Of a DNA stretch of 64,000 nucleotides, positions 8,206 to 16,449 are shown in pieces. Within the stretch, counting starts at the first letter, position 1. Each line of letters starts with the position of its first letter. The position numbers and the translations under genes are program-made. The notes under the pieces were generated by a model, which was given only the letters and a program-made list of their open reading frames with translations, was not told the origin of the DNA and did no database searches. This DNA is from Butyrivibrio sp. XPD2002 (GTDB lineage Bacteria > Bacillota > Clostridia > Lachnospirales > Lachnospiraceae): NCBI RefSeq assembly GCF_000423945.1, contig NZ_AUIY01000001.1:620001-684000 (forward strand). Direction: 5' to 3'.

Positions 8206-9261
8206 AAGATGGCGCTTATTTTTCTCCTTTTTTCTATACTTTGCGGCTGCTCTGCCCCCGCAAATGATACTTCATACGAAAAGGTGGGGTTCTTTTTTGA
8301 TACCGTCGTAACCTTTACCGTCTATGAAAAGGATTTTATTTCAGAGGATTCCTCATTTTTCACAAGAAATAAGGATGCGCAGAAAAAATGCGAAGAATTT
8401 ATAGATGAATGCTCGGCTGCATGCACCAGATACGACTTCCTCTTCTCTACCACCAAGGAGGGCGGCGATATTTGGAGCATCAACCATGCAGAGGGTGATC
8501 CTGTCGAGGTTGATAAGGAAACCTATGACCTAATAGAAAAAGCTCTGTACTATGCAGAGCTCTCTGATGGTGCCTTTGACCCAACTATCGGCACTGTGAC
8601 TGACCTTTGGAATTTTCATGCTGACACGGACATGGCTGTTCCGGATGACAGCTCAATGTCTGAAGCACTCTCTCATGTCGACTACAAAAATGTAGTGCTC
8701 TCAAGTGAAGATGGCAGGTACAAAGTGCAGCTTCTTGATAAGGATGCCCGTCTTGACCTTGGCGGAATAGCAAAGGGCTACATTGCTGACAGATTAAAGG
8801 AGCTTTATATAGAGCGCGGTGCTACCAGCGGAATAATAAACCTTGGAGGAAATGTACTTTTAATAGGTTCAAAGCCCTCCGGCACAGGGGCTTCTATCTC
8901 CTATACAACCGGAGTTCAAAAGCCCTTTGGAGAAGCAAACGAAACAATGGTAACCCTCTCTCTTGAGGATAAATCCGTTGTCACCTCCGGTATCTATGAC
9001 AGATTCTTCGAGAAGGACGGCAATATCTATCATCACCTTCTTGATTCCAGAACAGGAATGCCCGTGGAGAACAACCTTTACAGCGCCACAATAGTTTCTG
9101 ATTCCTCTGCTGACGGAGATGCTCTTTCCACCATCTGCTACTGTCTTGGCCAAGAAAAAGGGATGGAGCTCATAGAGTCCATCCCTGATACATATCTTCT
9201 GTTTATAACAGATCAATATGAAGTTGTTTCCTCAGACAATTTTCCGGGACTAAAGCCTTAA
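8203..9261 (+). CDS. apbE: FAD:protein FMN transferase, ApbE family lipoprotein
   Basis: About 352 residues. The N-terminus MKMALIFLLFSILCGCSAP is a lipoprotein signal with a LCGC lipobox, so the enzyme is probably tethered outside the membrane. ApbE attaches FMN to Ser/Thr of flavoproteins such as Rnf and Nqr subunits. Family motifs visible: FFDTVVTFTVYE, FDPTIGTVTDLWNF, DLGGIAKGYIAD, GIINLGGNVLLIG, HHLLDSRTGMP and the metal-site ADGDALSTICYCLG. The frame is open back to an ATG at 8113, but that start would put 30 repeat-derived residues before the signal peptide. No good Shine-Dalgarno precedes either ATG, consistent with the repeat having displaced the original site. The stop overlaps the convergent flagellin-like gene by 4 nt. 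Confidence 0.85.
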   Translation: MKMALIFLLFSILCGCSAPANDTSYEKVGFFFDTVVTFTVYEKDFISEDSSFFTRNKDAQKKCEEFIDECSAACTRYDFLFSTTKEGGDIWSINHAEGDPVEVDKETYDLIEKALYYAELSDGAFDPTIGTVTDLWNFHADTDMAVPDDSSMSEALSHVDYKNVVLSSEDGRYKVQLLDKDARLDLGGIAKGYIADRLKELYIERGATSGIINLGGNVLLIGSKPSGTGASISYTTGVQKPFGEANETMVTLSLEDKSVVTSGIYDRFFEKDGNIYHHLLDSRTGMPVENNLYSATIVSDSSADGDALSTICYCLGQEKGMELIESIPDTYLLFITDQYEVVSSDNFPGLKP

Positions 9262-9920
9262 AGCATGATGTTCATGTTGTTCTTTTGGGCTTCATCCTCC
9301 TGCTGCTTCTTCTGCATCTGCAGACGATAAGCGTCCAGTGTCTGATTCTTCTTAAGCTCCGTAATCTCCTGTGCAACATCAGTATCTGCAATACTGCTCT
9401 GTGCGCTTAAGAGATTCTCTCTTGCTATAGAATTATAGCTTACATTATGCTCAAGACCATTGGTTACTGCACCAACTCCGCCTCTGGCATCACTAACGCT
9501 CTTAAGTGCATTATCAATTGAATCTACGTCGTTGACATCCAGATTATCAAGCCCCAACGACTTCATCTGTGAGGAGCTAAGCTCCTGTCCAATGCCCTTC
9601 ATAAGCTGTGAATTAGCATTGGCAATATCTCCTCTTTCACCATCAGACAATGTACCGTTCTTGGCATAAAGTGCATTCTCACGCATGCTCTGCAGATAAT
9701 CAGTAACTCCATCAAGGACACCATCCTTAATGTTCATCTGCCCAATATTGTCTCTGCCATTTCTTACCTGAACATTGTCTGTTCTCTGCTCCTTTTCAAG
9801 CTTCTGACTGATTGCAAGTTCAGCTGCACCGTCGGCTGCTCTCGGGAGCTTGTTTTCACTGGCGATCTTGCCATAGGAATAATCATTGCGGTAACTGTTA
9901 CTTCCTATGCCTCCTATCAT
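9258..9920 (-). CDS. Short flagellin-like protein
   Basis: A 220-residue flagellin relative. Residues about 20-120 match the flagellin N-terminal helical domain (RAADGAAELAISQKLE, MRENALYAKNGTLSDGER). Residues about 135-195 match the C-terminal one (ARGGVGAVTNGLEHN, ENLLSAQSSIADTDVAQE). The outer D2/D3 domains are absent. The extreme ends are unusual: instead of the canonical start with INTN it begins MIGGIGSNSYRNDYSYG, and the tail is Gln/Lys-rich (LQMQKKQQEDEAQ). It may be a minor flagellin, a filament-associated protein or a degenerate orphan; no other flagellar gene is in the window. The start at 9920 is set by AAAGGAG 7 nt upstream. A long structured leader precedes it. Confidence 0.75.
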   Translation of the reverse strand: MIGGIGSNSYRNDYSYGKIASENKLPRAADGAAELAISQKLEKEQRTDNVQVRNGRDNIGQMNIKDGVLDGVTDYLQSMRENALYAKNGTLSDGERGDIANANSQLMKGIGQELSSSQMKSLGLDNLDVNDVDSIDNALKSVSDARGGVGAVTNGLEHNVSYNSIARENLLSAQSSIADTDVAQEITELKKNQTLDAYRLQMQKKQQEDEAQKNNMNIML

Positions 9921-9964
9921 ATGTGCGCTCCTTTCTTCCTCCATGAATAAGGATAAATCCATTT

Positions 9965-10080
9965 TCGCGCCGCAGCTCCTCTCCGGTCCCCACCATTAAT
10001 AAGCTGCTGGGCATGCCACCTGCAGATTGATGTCATGCCTAGGATCCTTCCTAAAACATCTGCCACTCAGGACAGAATAA
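9965..10080 (-). promoter_or_regulatory. Structured 5' leader of the flagellin-like gene, GGA motifs in loops
   Basis: The minus-strand leader can fold into nested stems: GCAGAT/ATCTGC (10022-10027 with 10068-10073), inside it TAGGA/TCCTA closing an AGGA loop (10040-10053), then GGT/ACC closing a GGGG loop (9985-9994) within AGCAGCT/AGCTGC. Several GGA triplets sit in or next to loops, as CsrA sites do, and CsrA-FliW control flagellin translation in Bacillus. No known riboswitch signature was recognised. CsrA control is an inference. Confidence 0.4.
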
Positions 10081-10191
10081 CTTATAGTTAATTAATACAA
10101 TAACATTTTCGCAATTATTTGTAAATACAATTTATTATATGATTTTTCATAAAATTACAGTCATCCAGTTGGAAGTATTAGACAACTCTTT

Positions 10192-12657
10192 TTATTTCTC
10201 CACCTCAGCGAGAACTGTCTGGAAAATATTCTCATCTGTCATACCTTCATCAGTCCTGAGGGCACAGGCTATCCTTGCTCTTACAGTCACACTATAGCCT
10301 TCCACCTCGGTTATCTCTTCTACCGCTTCCATAATGGACTTTGCAAGATAGCTTAATGCATCATTGGTCTTTACAAATGTAAGGATTACAAAATAGCTCT
10401 CCTTTAGTCTTCCAACAGCACAGGTCTGGCTTGTAACTGAAGTGATCTTTTTACTCATGGCTACAAGGAACTTATCGCAGATCTTCTTCCCATAGGTTTC
10501 AAGAATTCTTGCATATTTTTCATTACGGATAATTATCACTCCGTAGTTTCTGCCCTTATCAATAAATTCTCCTGCATAGTCAAGGAGACAGATCATCACA
10601 GCCCTTGCATTCATCATCTTTGTGACTTCATCTATGTTATTTGGAATAGCGATATTTTCAAGCCTGTAGAGCTCCTCGTCCTTATCCTCGAAAAATCCTA
10701 CAAGTCCTACAATCTCACCATTCCTGTAAATTGGCATCTTCTGGCATCTTATATCGTGTATTACACCGTTTACAATACACTGTCCGGATGCATCTATAAT
10801 ACGTTCACCGTTCTCAAGGACGCGGTACTCATCATTTTTGTAAGGATCCTCATTCACATGCCATCCCATGTCCTCGTCTGTTTTCCCCAGTATCTCATCC
10901 AGAGATTTAAAGCCATAAAAATCGAGGAATGACTGGCTGGCACCCAGGAATCTTCTACTCTTGTCCTTCCAGAAGAACTTTATTGAGGAATCCCATATCA
11001 TGTTCTCCCATAGCTCTGTGTAGGTGATAGCGCCGCTATCAAGCAGATATTTATCAACAAGAGAACGTGCAGATGCAGTGAGTCCGTCAAGCACTCTTGC
11101 AATCTCATCCGGCACAGATTTCCAGCATAAAAGATATTCGTTTCCACCGGTTCCCGGAACCATCATAACTATAATATTCTTGCGCTTATAGGAGCCATTG
11201 GGCTGCTTTATTCTGAACATCTTTTCTATGTAGCCCTTATTACTTTTTTCAATCCTCTCCTCAAGGCTGTCGAGTTCCATAAACTTCTGGAAATCCATTC
11301 CCTCAGGAGGATATATACTCTCTCTGGCAATTATTTTTACAGCATTCCTAAGGTCCGAATAAACATAAGACTCATTGGTAATATATTTAAATCTGCCAAG
11401 AAGCGGAAGAATTACGTTATCTCCCAGATTAATAAGATCAACCACATCAAAGAGAAGGTTAAGCACCCTTAGCTTGCCATCAAGCATATCCCTCTGATTG
11501 CTGTTCTGATCCATTGATATGTTAATGATGGAGCCCTTGATAATATAGTGTCCATCATGTTCTGCAAGACATTTAGCTCTGAATCTTAAGTAATTACCGT
11601 TATCTGTATAATAGAAGGTCTCAATATTAGAGCTTGCCTCTATAATATTTGCGAATTCCCTGTACTTTTCAATAAGCGGAGATCCCGTGTGATAAATTCG
11701 CCTGTCAATCTCTGCATAGTCAATATCATATATATGAAGAATCTGCTCCATATAGGCCCTATTCATGAAAAGTGTATGGAATTCCTTTCCATCATCTTCA
11801 ATGATCTCAAGCGGAACATCCACATCCTTTACGTGGAAGCCTGCAACATCATAAAAATGACGCCACTGCCTCTCCTCAGTTTTTATGCCCTTCTCAGCCA
11901 TGTGTTCAAGCATATCGTCAATGCGTTCAGGTCTTCCAAAATAGAAGCCCTGTATTCTTTCGCAGCCTATGCTCTTTAAAAACTCAAGCTGTTCCTCGGT
12001 CTCCACGCCTTCAGCCAGTGTCTTTATTCCGATTTCCTTGGCCATATTTATGGTAGAGCGCATGATGGCCTTGGACTTATCTGTAAAGGATGTCAGGAAG
12101 TTCATATCGAGCTTTAGCATATCGAAATCATAATCCTTCAAAAGATTAAGGGATGAATAGCCACTTCCAAAGTCGTCCATCCATATCTCATAGCCTCTGC
12201 TTCTGAACTTATCAATGACATCATTTAAGAAGCCTTCGTCCGAAACAAAGATGCTCTCTGTAATCTCTATATGTATATAATCTCTGGGAATATCATATTT
12301 GGCGACCTCTGCTTCGACCAGGCCGAACATGTCGCATTTGAGGAAATCAAGGCGTGAAAAATTAATCGAAACAGGTATTACAGGCTTACCTTTTTTCAAT
12401 AAATCATCAAGAGTTCTGCATACTGCCTTAACAATGTAGCAGTCAAGCTTATATATGAGGTCATTATCCTCAAGAGGCTTTACAAACTTATAGGGCGCAA
12501 GCATCCCCCAGTGGGGGTCATTCCACCGAGCCAGTGCCTCCATGCCGCATAGTTCATTTGTTATGGCACGAATAACAGGCTGGAAAAATACTTCTATCCA
12601 ACCTTGTTCAACAGCTTCGTCTATTTTGTTAATAACATAAATATTTAAGTCATCCAT
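10192..12657 (-). CDS. EAL-domain c-di-GMP phosphodiesterase with PAS and degenerate GGDEF domains
   Basis: An 821-residue soluble protein with the EAL domain first (about 1-255). Catalytic motifs are intact: GMEALARW, SINFSR, HIEITES, MDDFGSGYSS, LKLDMNF, LAEGVETEEQ and IQGFYFGRP, so c-di-GMP hydrolysis is expected. A PAS-like region (about 275-390), a linker (about 400-540), a second PAS domain (about 555-655, with FFWKDKSRRFLGASQSFLDFYGF) and a C-terminal GGDEF-like domain (about 670-815) follow. GRLKESYF replaces the GGDEF signature, so the last domain cannot make c-di-GMP and is probably regulatory. EAL at the N-terminus is the reverse of the common order. It stands alone on the minus strand. 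Signal sensed is unknown. Confidence 0.9.
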   Translation of the reverse strand: MDDLNIYVINKIDEAVEQGWIEVFFQPVIRAITNELCGMEALARWNDPHWGMLAPYKFVKPLEDNDLIYKLDCYIVKAVCRTLDDLLKKGKPVIPVSINFSRLDFLKCDMFGLVEAEVAKYDIPRDYIHIEITESIFVSDEGFLNDVIDKFRSRGYEIWMDDFGSGYSSLNLLKDYDFDMLKLDMNFLTSFTDKSKAIMRSTINMAKEIGIKTLAEGVETEEQLEFLKSIGCERIQGFYFGRPERIDDMLEHMAEKGIKTEERQWRHFYDVAGFHVKDVDVPLEIIEDDGKEFHTLFMNRAYMEQILHIYDIDYAEIDRRIYHTGSPLIEKYREFANIIEASSNIETFYYTDNGNYLRFRAKCLAEHDGHYIIKGSIINISMDQNSNQRDMLDGKLRVLNLLFDVVDLINLGDNVILPLLGRFKYITNESYVYSDLRNAVKIIARESIYPPEGMDFQKFMELDSLEERIEKSNKGYIEKMFRIKQPNGSYKRKNIIVMMVPGTGGNEYLLCWKSVPDEIARVLDGLTASARSLVDKYLLDSGAITYTELWENMIWDSSIKFFWKDKSRRFLGASQSFLDFYGFKSLDEILGKTDEDMGWHVNEDPYKNDEYRVLENGERIIDASGQCIVNGVIHDIRCQKMPIYRNGEIVGLVGFFEDKDEELYRLENIAIPNNIDEVTKMMNARAVMICLLDYAGEFIDKGRNYGVIIIRNEKYARILETYGKKICDKFLVAMSKKITSVTSQTCAVGRLKESYFVILTFVKTNDALSYLAKSIMEAVEEITEVEGYSVTVRARIACALRTDEGMTDENIFQTVLAEVEK

Positions 12658-12739
12658 AACAATTTTATTGTAACTGAATTATCGGTAAAAAGTATTGATT
12701 TTACGGAATATTACCAAAGTTTAGACTTTTTTAATATAA

Positions 12740-12786
12740 TAAAAAAACCTCTCATATCGAGGTGTTTTTTCACCTCAATATGAGAG
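12740..12786 (-). terminator. Terminator of the gntR-ABC operon
   Basis: Long hairpin with arms CTCTCATATTGAGGTG and CACCTCGATATGAGAG (one mismatch), followed on the minus strand by TTTTTTTATT. It ends the operon whose last gene stops at 12803. Confidence 0.9.
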
Positions 12787-12802
12787 ATATTCTTATTGCT
12801 TA

Positions 12803-15052
12803 TCAGCCGTTATTAACACATTTTACCCAGCCTCTTTTGCTTTCACGATATAGGGCGGCATCATCACCTACAAAACATTTTTTCTTAAGCTCGTCAGGAA
12901 GCTCATCCTTGTTAAGAATAACAAGATAATCAGAGTAGGTTCCTGCGGATGTATTAAATGTAATCTGAACAGTTGTGGCATCATCATCTTCATCATAGAC
13001 ATCGGAATTCATTCCTGTAACATTGTAGTTATCAGTAGGAATGATATTTTTTAGTACAGTATCAATTTCTGAACTGTCACTGCTTTCCCAATTTGAATAT
13101 ATCTCCTGCTTATTTACATCATCCCATCTTTCAATTTCCACCTTGATACTATTCACATCCTTATCGCCATTCCACCAGGAAGTCGGTATTTCATGAGCCT
13201 TAAGGAACTCATTAGTCCTTGTGAAGGAATCAAAAATATAGAAATTGTACTTCTGAGAATAATAAGCCTGTTTTCCTGCATCCATGACACCATACAGAGT
13301 AATGTTGGGAATCTGGGTAGCAAGATCATCAAAGGACTGACCGGAAAGCTCCTCTGAATAGATTTTCAGGAACTCATCCATCTCATCATCAGTAAGCTTC
13401 TTTCTTACTTCCCCTGTCAGAGTCTGACCCTCAAGGCTGTTTATCTCGCCTCTTGCAATGTCATATACGGGGAATTTGCCTTTTCGGAATTCATCAGTAT
13501 TATAAATATCCTTAAACGCTGAAAGGACCTCTTCGTTATTTATATCCAGTTCATATATTCTTCTGACTGTTTTACCATTCTTTAAATTCCACTGTACCTG
13601 GAACTGGCGGTAACAGGTATTCTCGTCATCTTCACGATATGTATGACCATAAATTCCCTGGCCACCTGAAAAAGCATCCTTATGGAACTCCTTTGCATTT
13701 ATCGCACCAAGTCTTGTAAGCTTTTCAGCCTTATCAATATCTGTAAGCTTCATATTGTAAAGAGCGTATTCCATTCCATTGGCAGTAGCACCATAGTAAA
13801 AATCTGCACTGACCACATCCCTGGTCTTACTATACGGAGCCATGATTCCTGAATAGGTAACGTCATCGCCGATTGCAACACTTGCTACCCTTGCAGGCAT
13901 AGGCTGCCAGCTCTCATATCCAAAAATATCAAAGAAGAATACTACAAAAACAATAAGTGAAATAACAGCGCTTACTATCAAAGATGCATAATGACTCAGG
14001 CACGCCTTGAAATCAAATTCATAAATGGTCTCGATCACAGCGTGAACCACTAAAACTCCGCAGATAATTCCAAATATAAACATCGGAACACTGTGAATGT
14101 CCCCGATATAATACATAACAAGTCCGGCACCCAGGCCTGCAACACATGCAATAGCAACCTTAATTACGGGTCTTGTTATACTAAATGCCATAGCCTTACC
14201 TGCTGCCTCTGCAGGTCTTCTTTTCACAAGAATCCTTGAAACGACAAATGAAAGTATTGCTATTACGAGCATCTTTAAAATTGCAGGCGCCGCATCAAAG
14301 GTATAGAAGGCAATCTCACTGTTTACATCGCCGTGTAATCTGGCTATTGCCTCACCTGCAAGCCCCATAGGTGAGCCTGTATAGCCTATATTATAATCCG
14401 AAACCTCATTCCAATAGCTTGTAAAAAACGTAGCCATAAGGAATGAAAAAATAGAATAGGCGAAAGACCCAAGGAGGTAAAACACTCCACAGCCGAGTAC
14501 TGCTACTACTATGTGCCCTGTAAGAACCACTGCCAGTGTGCAGATTTCATACAGCATAATGAATGACAAAAGAATAACCAGCGCGTTTAAAGGATATAAG
14601 AGGATCGTATCAAAGGTAGCATATCCCCTTGCAAGTCCCATAATCACTGTAATTATGTTAAATACCAGATACGGTATGGCAAATACAAGTATTCCGCAGA
14701 GGTTATTTATATCAAAAAGCTTTTCCCTCTTAATAGGTAGTGAGTAGTACAGGTCAGTCTGCTTTGAATCCAGAAGATAATAATATCCCTGAAGAGCGAG
14801 GATGACCGGAAGTATAAAGGTTATTCCAATAACCATGACATTTCCCATACCACCTACATTGTTGTAAAAATGTATCCTTATATCGTCCAGAGTAGTGCGG
14901 TCAGTTGCAAGTCTTTCACTATAGCGGCCAAACATCAAAATTGCGTATACGATCTGAGCAAAGAAATTGGCAGTGATCGCCATCGCTATAGTCCAGAGGC
15001 GTCTTTTAGAATTTTCCTTCAGTAAATTAACAAATAATCTTTTTAATGTCAT
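12803..15052 (-). CDS. ABC-2 type transporter permease with long extracytoplasmic domain
   Basis: A 749-residue membrane protein. An N-terminal ABC-2-like part (about 15-290) has about six hydrophobic segments; more follow at about 300-395 (VAIACVAGLGAGLVMYYIG, LIVSAVISLIVFVVFFFDIF). A soluble region of about 350 residues at the end has mixed polar composition and is probably outside the cell. It partners the ATPase encoded upstream. The start at 15052 (MTLKRLFVNLLKEN) has GGGGG about 10 nt upstream and overlaps the ATPase gene by 26 nt, implying translational coupling; an in-frame ATG at 15073 is less likely. The locus resembles ytrA-B-C/D of Bacillus, linked to cell-envelope stress. Substrate is unknown. 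Confidence 0.82.
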   Translation of the reverse strand: MTLKRLFVNLLKENSKRRLWTIAMAITANFFAQIVYAILMFGRYSERLATDRTTLDDIRIHFYNNVGGMGNVMVIGITFILPVILALQGYYYLLDSKQTDLYYSLPIKREKLFDINNLCGILVFAIPYLVFNIITVIMGLARGYATFDTILLYPLNALVILLSFIMLYEICTLAVVLTGHIVVAVLGCGVFYLLGSFAYSIFSFLMATFFTSYWNEVSDYNIGYTGSPMGLAGEAIARLHGDVNSEIAFYTFDAAPAILKMLVIAILSFVVSRILVKRRPAEAAGKAMAFSITRPVIKVAIACVAGLGAGLVMYYIGDIHSVPMFIFGIICGVLVVHAVIETIYEFDFKACLSHYASLIVSAVISLIVFVVFFFDIFGYESWQPMPARVASVAIGDDVTYSGIMAPYSKTRDVVSADFYYGATANGMEYALYNMKLTDIDKAEKLTRLGAINAKEFHKDAFSGGQGIYGHTYREDDENTCYRQFQVQWNLKNGKTVRRIYELDINNEEVLSAFKDIYNTDEFRKGKFPVYDIARGEINSLEGQTLTGEVRKKLTDDEMDEFLKIYSEELSGQSFDDLATQIPNITLYGVMDAGKQAYYSQKYNFYIFDSFTRTNEFLKAHEIPTSWWNGDKDVNSIKVEIERWDDVNKQEIYSNWESSDSSEIDTVLKNIIPTDNYNVTGMNSDVYDEDDDATTVQITFNTSAGTYSDYLVILNKDELPDELKKKCFVGDDAALYRESKRGWVKCVNNG

Positions 15053-15929
15053 ATCCCTGTACCCCCGTTTCACTTATAAATATCTCCTCCAGAGACAGCG
15101 GCAGGATTTCCATGAAAATAGGATTCTCTGCCCTAAGTGCATCACTAATATCCTCCTCCTGACCACGGATGGTCATTGTAATAAGCTTTCCTCTGCTCTC
15201 GGATGTGAGAACCGTGAGCTGCTCCTCAATTCTCTTTCTGCTCTCCTCATCCCTGAATACGCACTGCAGCTTATGTATATCAGTCTTTGCGTCATCGAGG
15301 TTCTTGGACAGGAGGATACCTCCCTTGTGAAGGAGCCCAACCGTATCGCATATATCCTCAAGCTCTCTGAGGTTATGGGATGCTATGACGGGAGTGAATT
15401 TTCTTGAAGCCATATCTCCTATGAAAAGACTCTTAACTGCCTGTCTCATAACAGGATCAAGGCCATCGAAGGTCTCATCGCAGTACAGATATCTGGTATT
15501 GGCTGATATGCCCAGAATAATAGACAGCTGCTTTTTCATTCCCTTTGAAAAGGTCTTGATCTTTCTCTTTCTATCAAGGCCAAAATTATTCATGAGATAG
15601 TTGAAGCGCTCCATGTTGAAGCTGTCATAGACGCGATTATAGAAGGTCGCCATCTCCTGGGGTGTGGTGTTTGAAAAGAACGCAGTATCATCTGAGATGT
15701 AGAATATCTCCCTTTTCACTGCAGGGTTCTCATACACAGGTCTCCCATCAATGGTAACTGTTCCTCTATCAGGCTGCAGGATGCCTGCTGCCATTCGCAA
15801 GAATGTGCTCTTACCGGCGCCGTTCGTTCCAACGAGGCCAAAGACCTGTCCGTCCTCTATCGTAAGGTCAACACCGGCAATCGCCTGTATATCATCAAAT
15901 CTTTTAGAAAGATTGGTTGCCTTAATCAT
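15027..15929 (-). CDS. ABC transporter ATPase, YtrB-like
   Basis: A 300-residue cytosolic ATPase. Walker A is GTNGAGKST, the signature is FSKGMKKQLSI (a variant of LSGGQ common in this subfamily), Walker B is YLYCDETFDGLD and the switch His is in IASHNLREL. The C-terminal 80 residues form the accessory domain of the CcmA/YtrB group. It energises the permease that follows and overlaps it. It lies 34 nt after the gntR-type regulator in the same operon. Substrate and direction cannot be told from sequence. Confidence 0.92.
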   Translation of the reverse strand: MIKATNLSKRFDDIQAIAGVDLTIEDGQVFGLVGTNGAGKSTFLRMAAGILQPDRGTVTIDGRPVYENPAVKREIFYISDDTAFFSNTTPQEMATFYNRVYDSFNMERFNYLMNNFGLDRKRKIKTFSKGMKKQLSIILGISANTRYLYCDETFDGLDPVMRQAVKSLFIGDMASRKFTPVIASHNLRELEDICDTVGLLHKGGILLSKNLDDAKTDIHKLQCVFRDEESRKRIEEQLTVLTSESRGKLITMTIRGQEEDISDALRAENPIFMEILPLSLEEIFISETGVQGYDIKKIIC

Positions 15930-15963
15930 ACTCTTCCTCCTAAACTTTTCTTCCTACTGTGGC

Positions 15964-16326
15964 TTATTGGTATTTCTCGTGAACGTATTTCCCGATATCC
16001 TTCTCGGTAATCCCAACTTTGATTGCTTTATCAACAACCTTCCCGAGCTCATCCAGAATTTCCTGCTTCCTTGCAGGAAGTACTTCATCAGCTGCTGCCG
16101 CAAATCTTCCACGGCCTGCTACCGAATAGCAAAAGCCCTTCTGCTCCAGCGCATCATACGCCTTCTGAATGGTGTTGGGATTAATTGATAGATCCATAGC
16201 AAGAGATCTAACCGAAGGAAGCGCCTCATCCGCGCCTATTACGCCGCACAGTATTAGTTCTTCCAGTTTCCCTGATATTTGTTCATATAGGGGCCGCTTG
16301 TCTCTGAAGTCAATTTCGATCAGCAT
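15964..16326 (-). CDS. GntR family repressor, YtrA subfamily
   Basis: A 120-residue regulator: winged helix-turn-helix (about 10-75; LPSVRSLAMDLSINPNTIQKAYDALEQKG) plus the short helical C-terminus typical of YtrA regulators. These usually sit first in an operon with ABC genes and repress it, as seen here. AGGAGG precedes the ATG. A 9-bp inverted repeat lies between the promoter and the start, so autorepression is likely. Known YtrA proteins respond to cell-wall antibiotics or related stress; the signal here is unknown. Confidence 0.93.
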   Translation of the reverse strand: MLIEIDFRDKRPLYEQISGKLEELILCGVIGADEALPSVRSLAMDLSINPNTIQKAYDALEQKGFCYSVAGRGRFAAAADEVLPARKQEILDELGKVVDKAIKVGITEKDIGKYVHEKYQ

Positions 16327-16344
16327 AATATTCCTCCTGTTTGT

Positions 16345-16369
16345 AGTGTACTATCATATCTAGTACACT
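16345..16369 (-). promoter_or_regulatory. YtrA-type operator
   Basis: Perfect inverted repeat AGTGTACTA/TAGTACACT with a 7-nt spacer, 19 nt upstream of the regulator's ATG. A promoter TTGACA-17-TATTAT lies just upstream on the minus strand (-35 about 16392-16397), placing the operator across and just after the predicted transcription start, a repression position. Confidence 0.75.
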
Positions 16370-16380
16370 TAGAATAATAT

Positions 16381-16410
16381 TATAGGTGCTGACTTATGTC
16401 AACACCTATA
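16381..16410. repeat. Inverted repeat overlapping the operon promoter
   Basis: Arms TATAGGTGCTGAC and GTCAACACCTATA (one mismatch), loop TTAT. It is the only hairpin after the GH115 stop and may serve as its terminator, though no T-run follows. It also contains the -35 box of the gntR operon, so reading through GH115 could affect that promoter. Confidence 0.5.
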
Positions 16411-16449
16411 TATCAAGAAACGCGCTTTATTATTGCGATTATAGGCTCA

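Noticed and set aside
7305..8230. Homing endonuclease in an intron or mobile island
   Set aside because: No intron or intein boundaries, the flanking genes are intact and the HNH ligands are missing.
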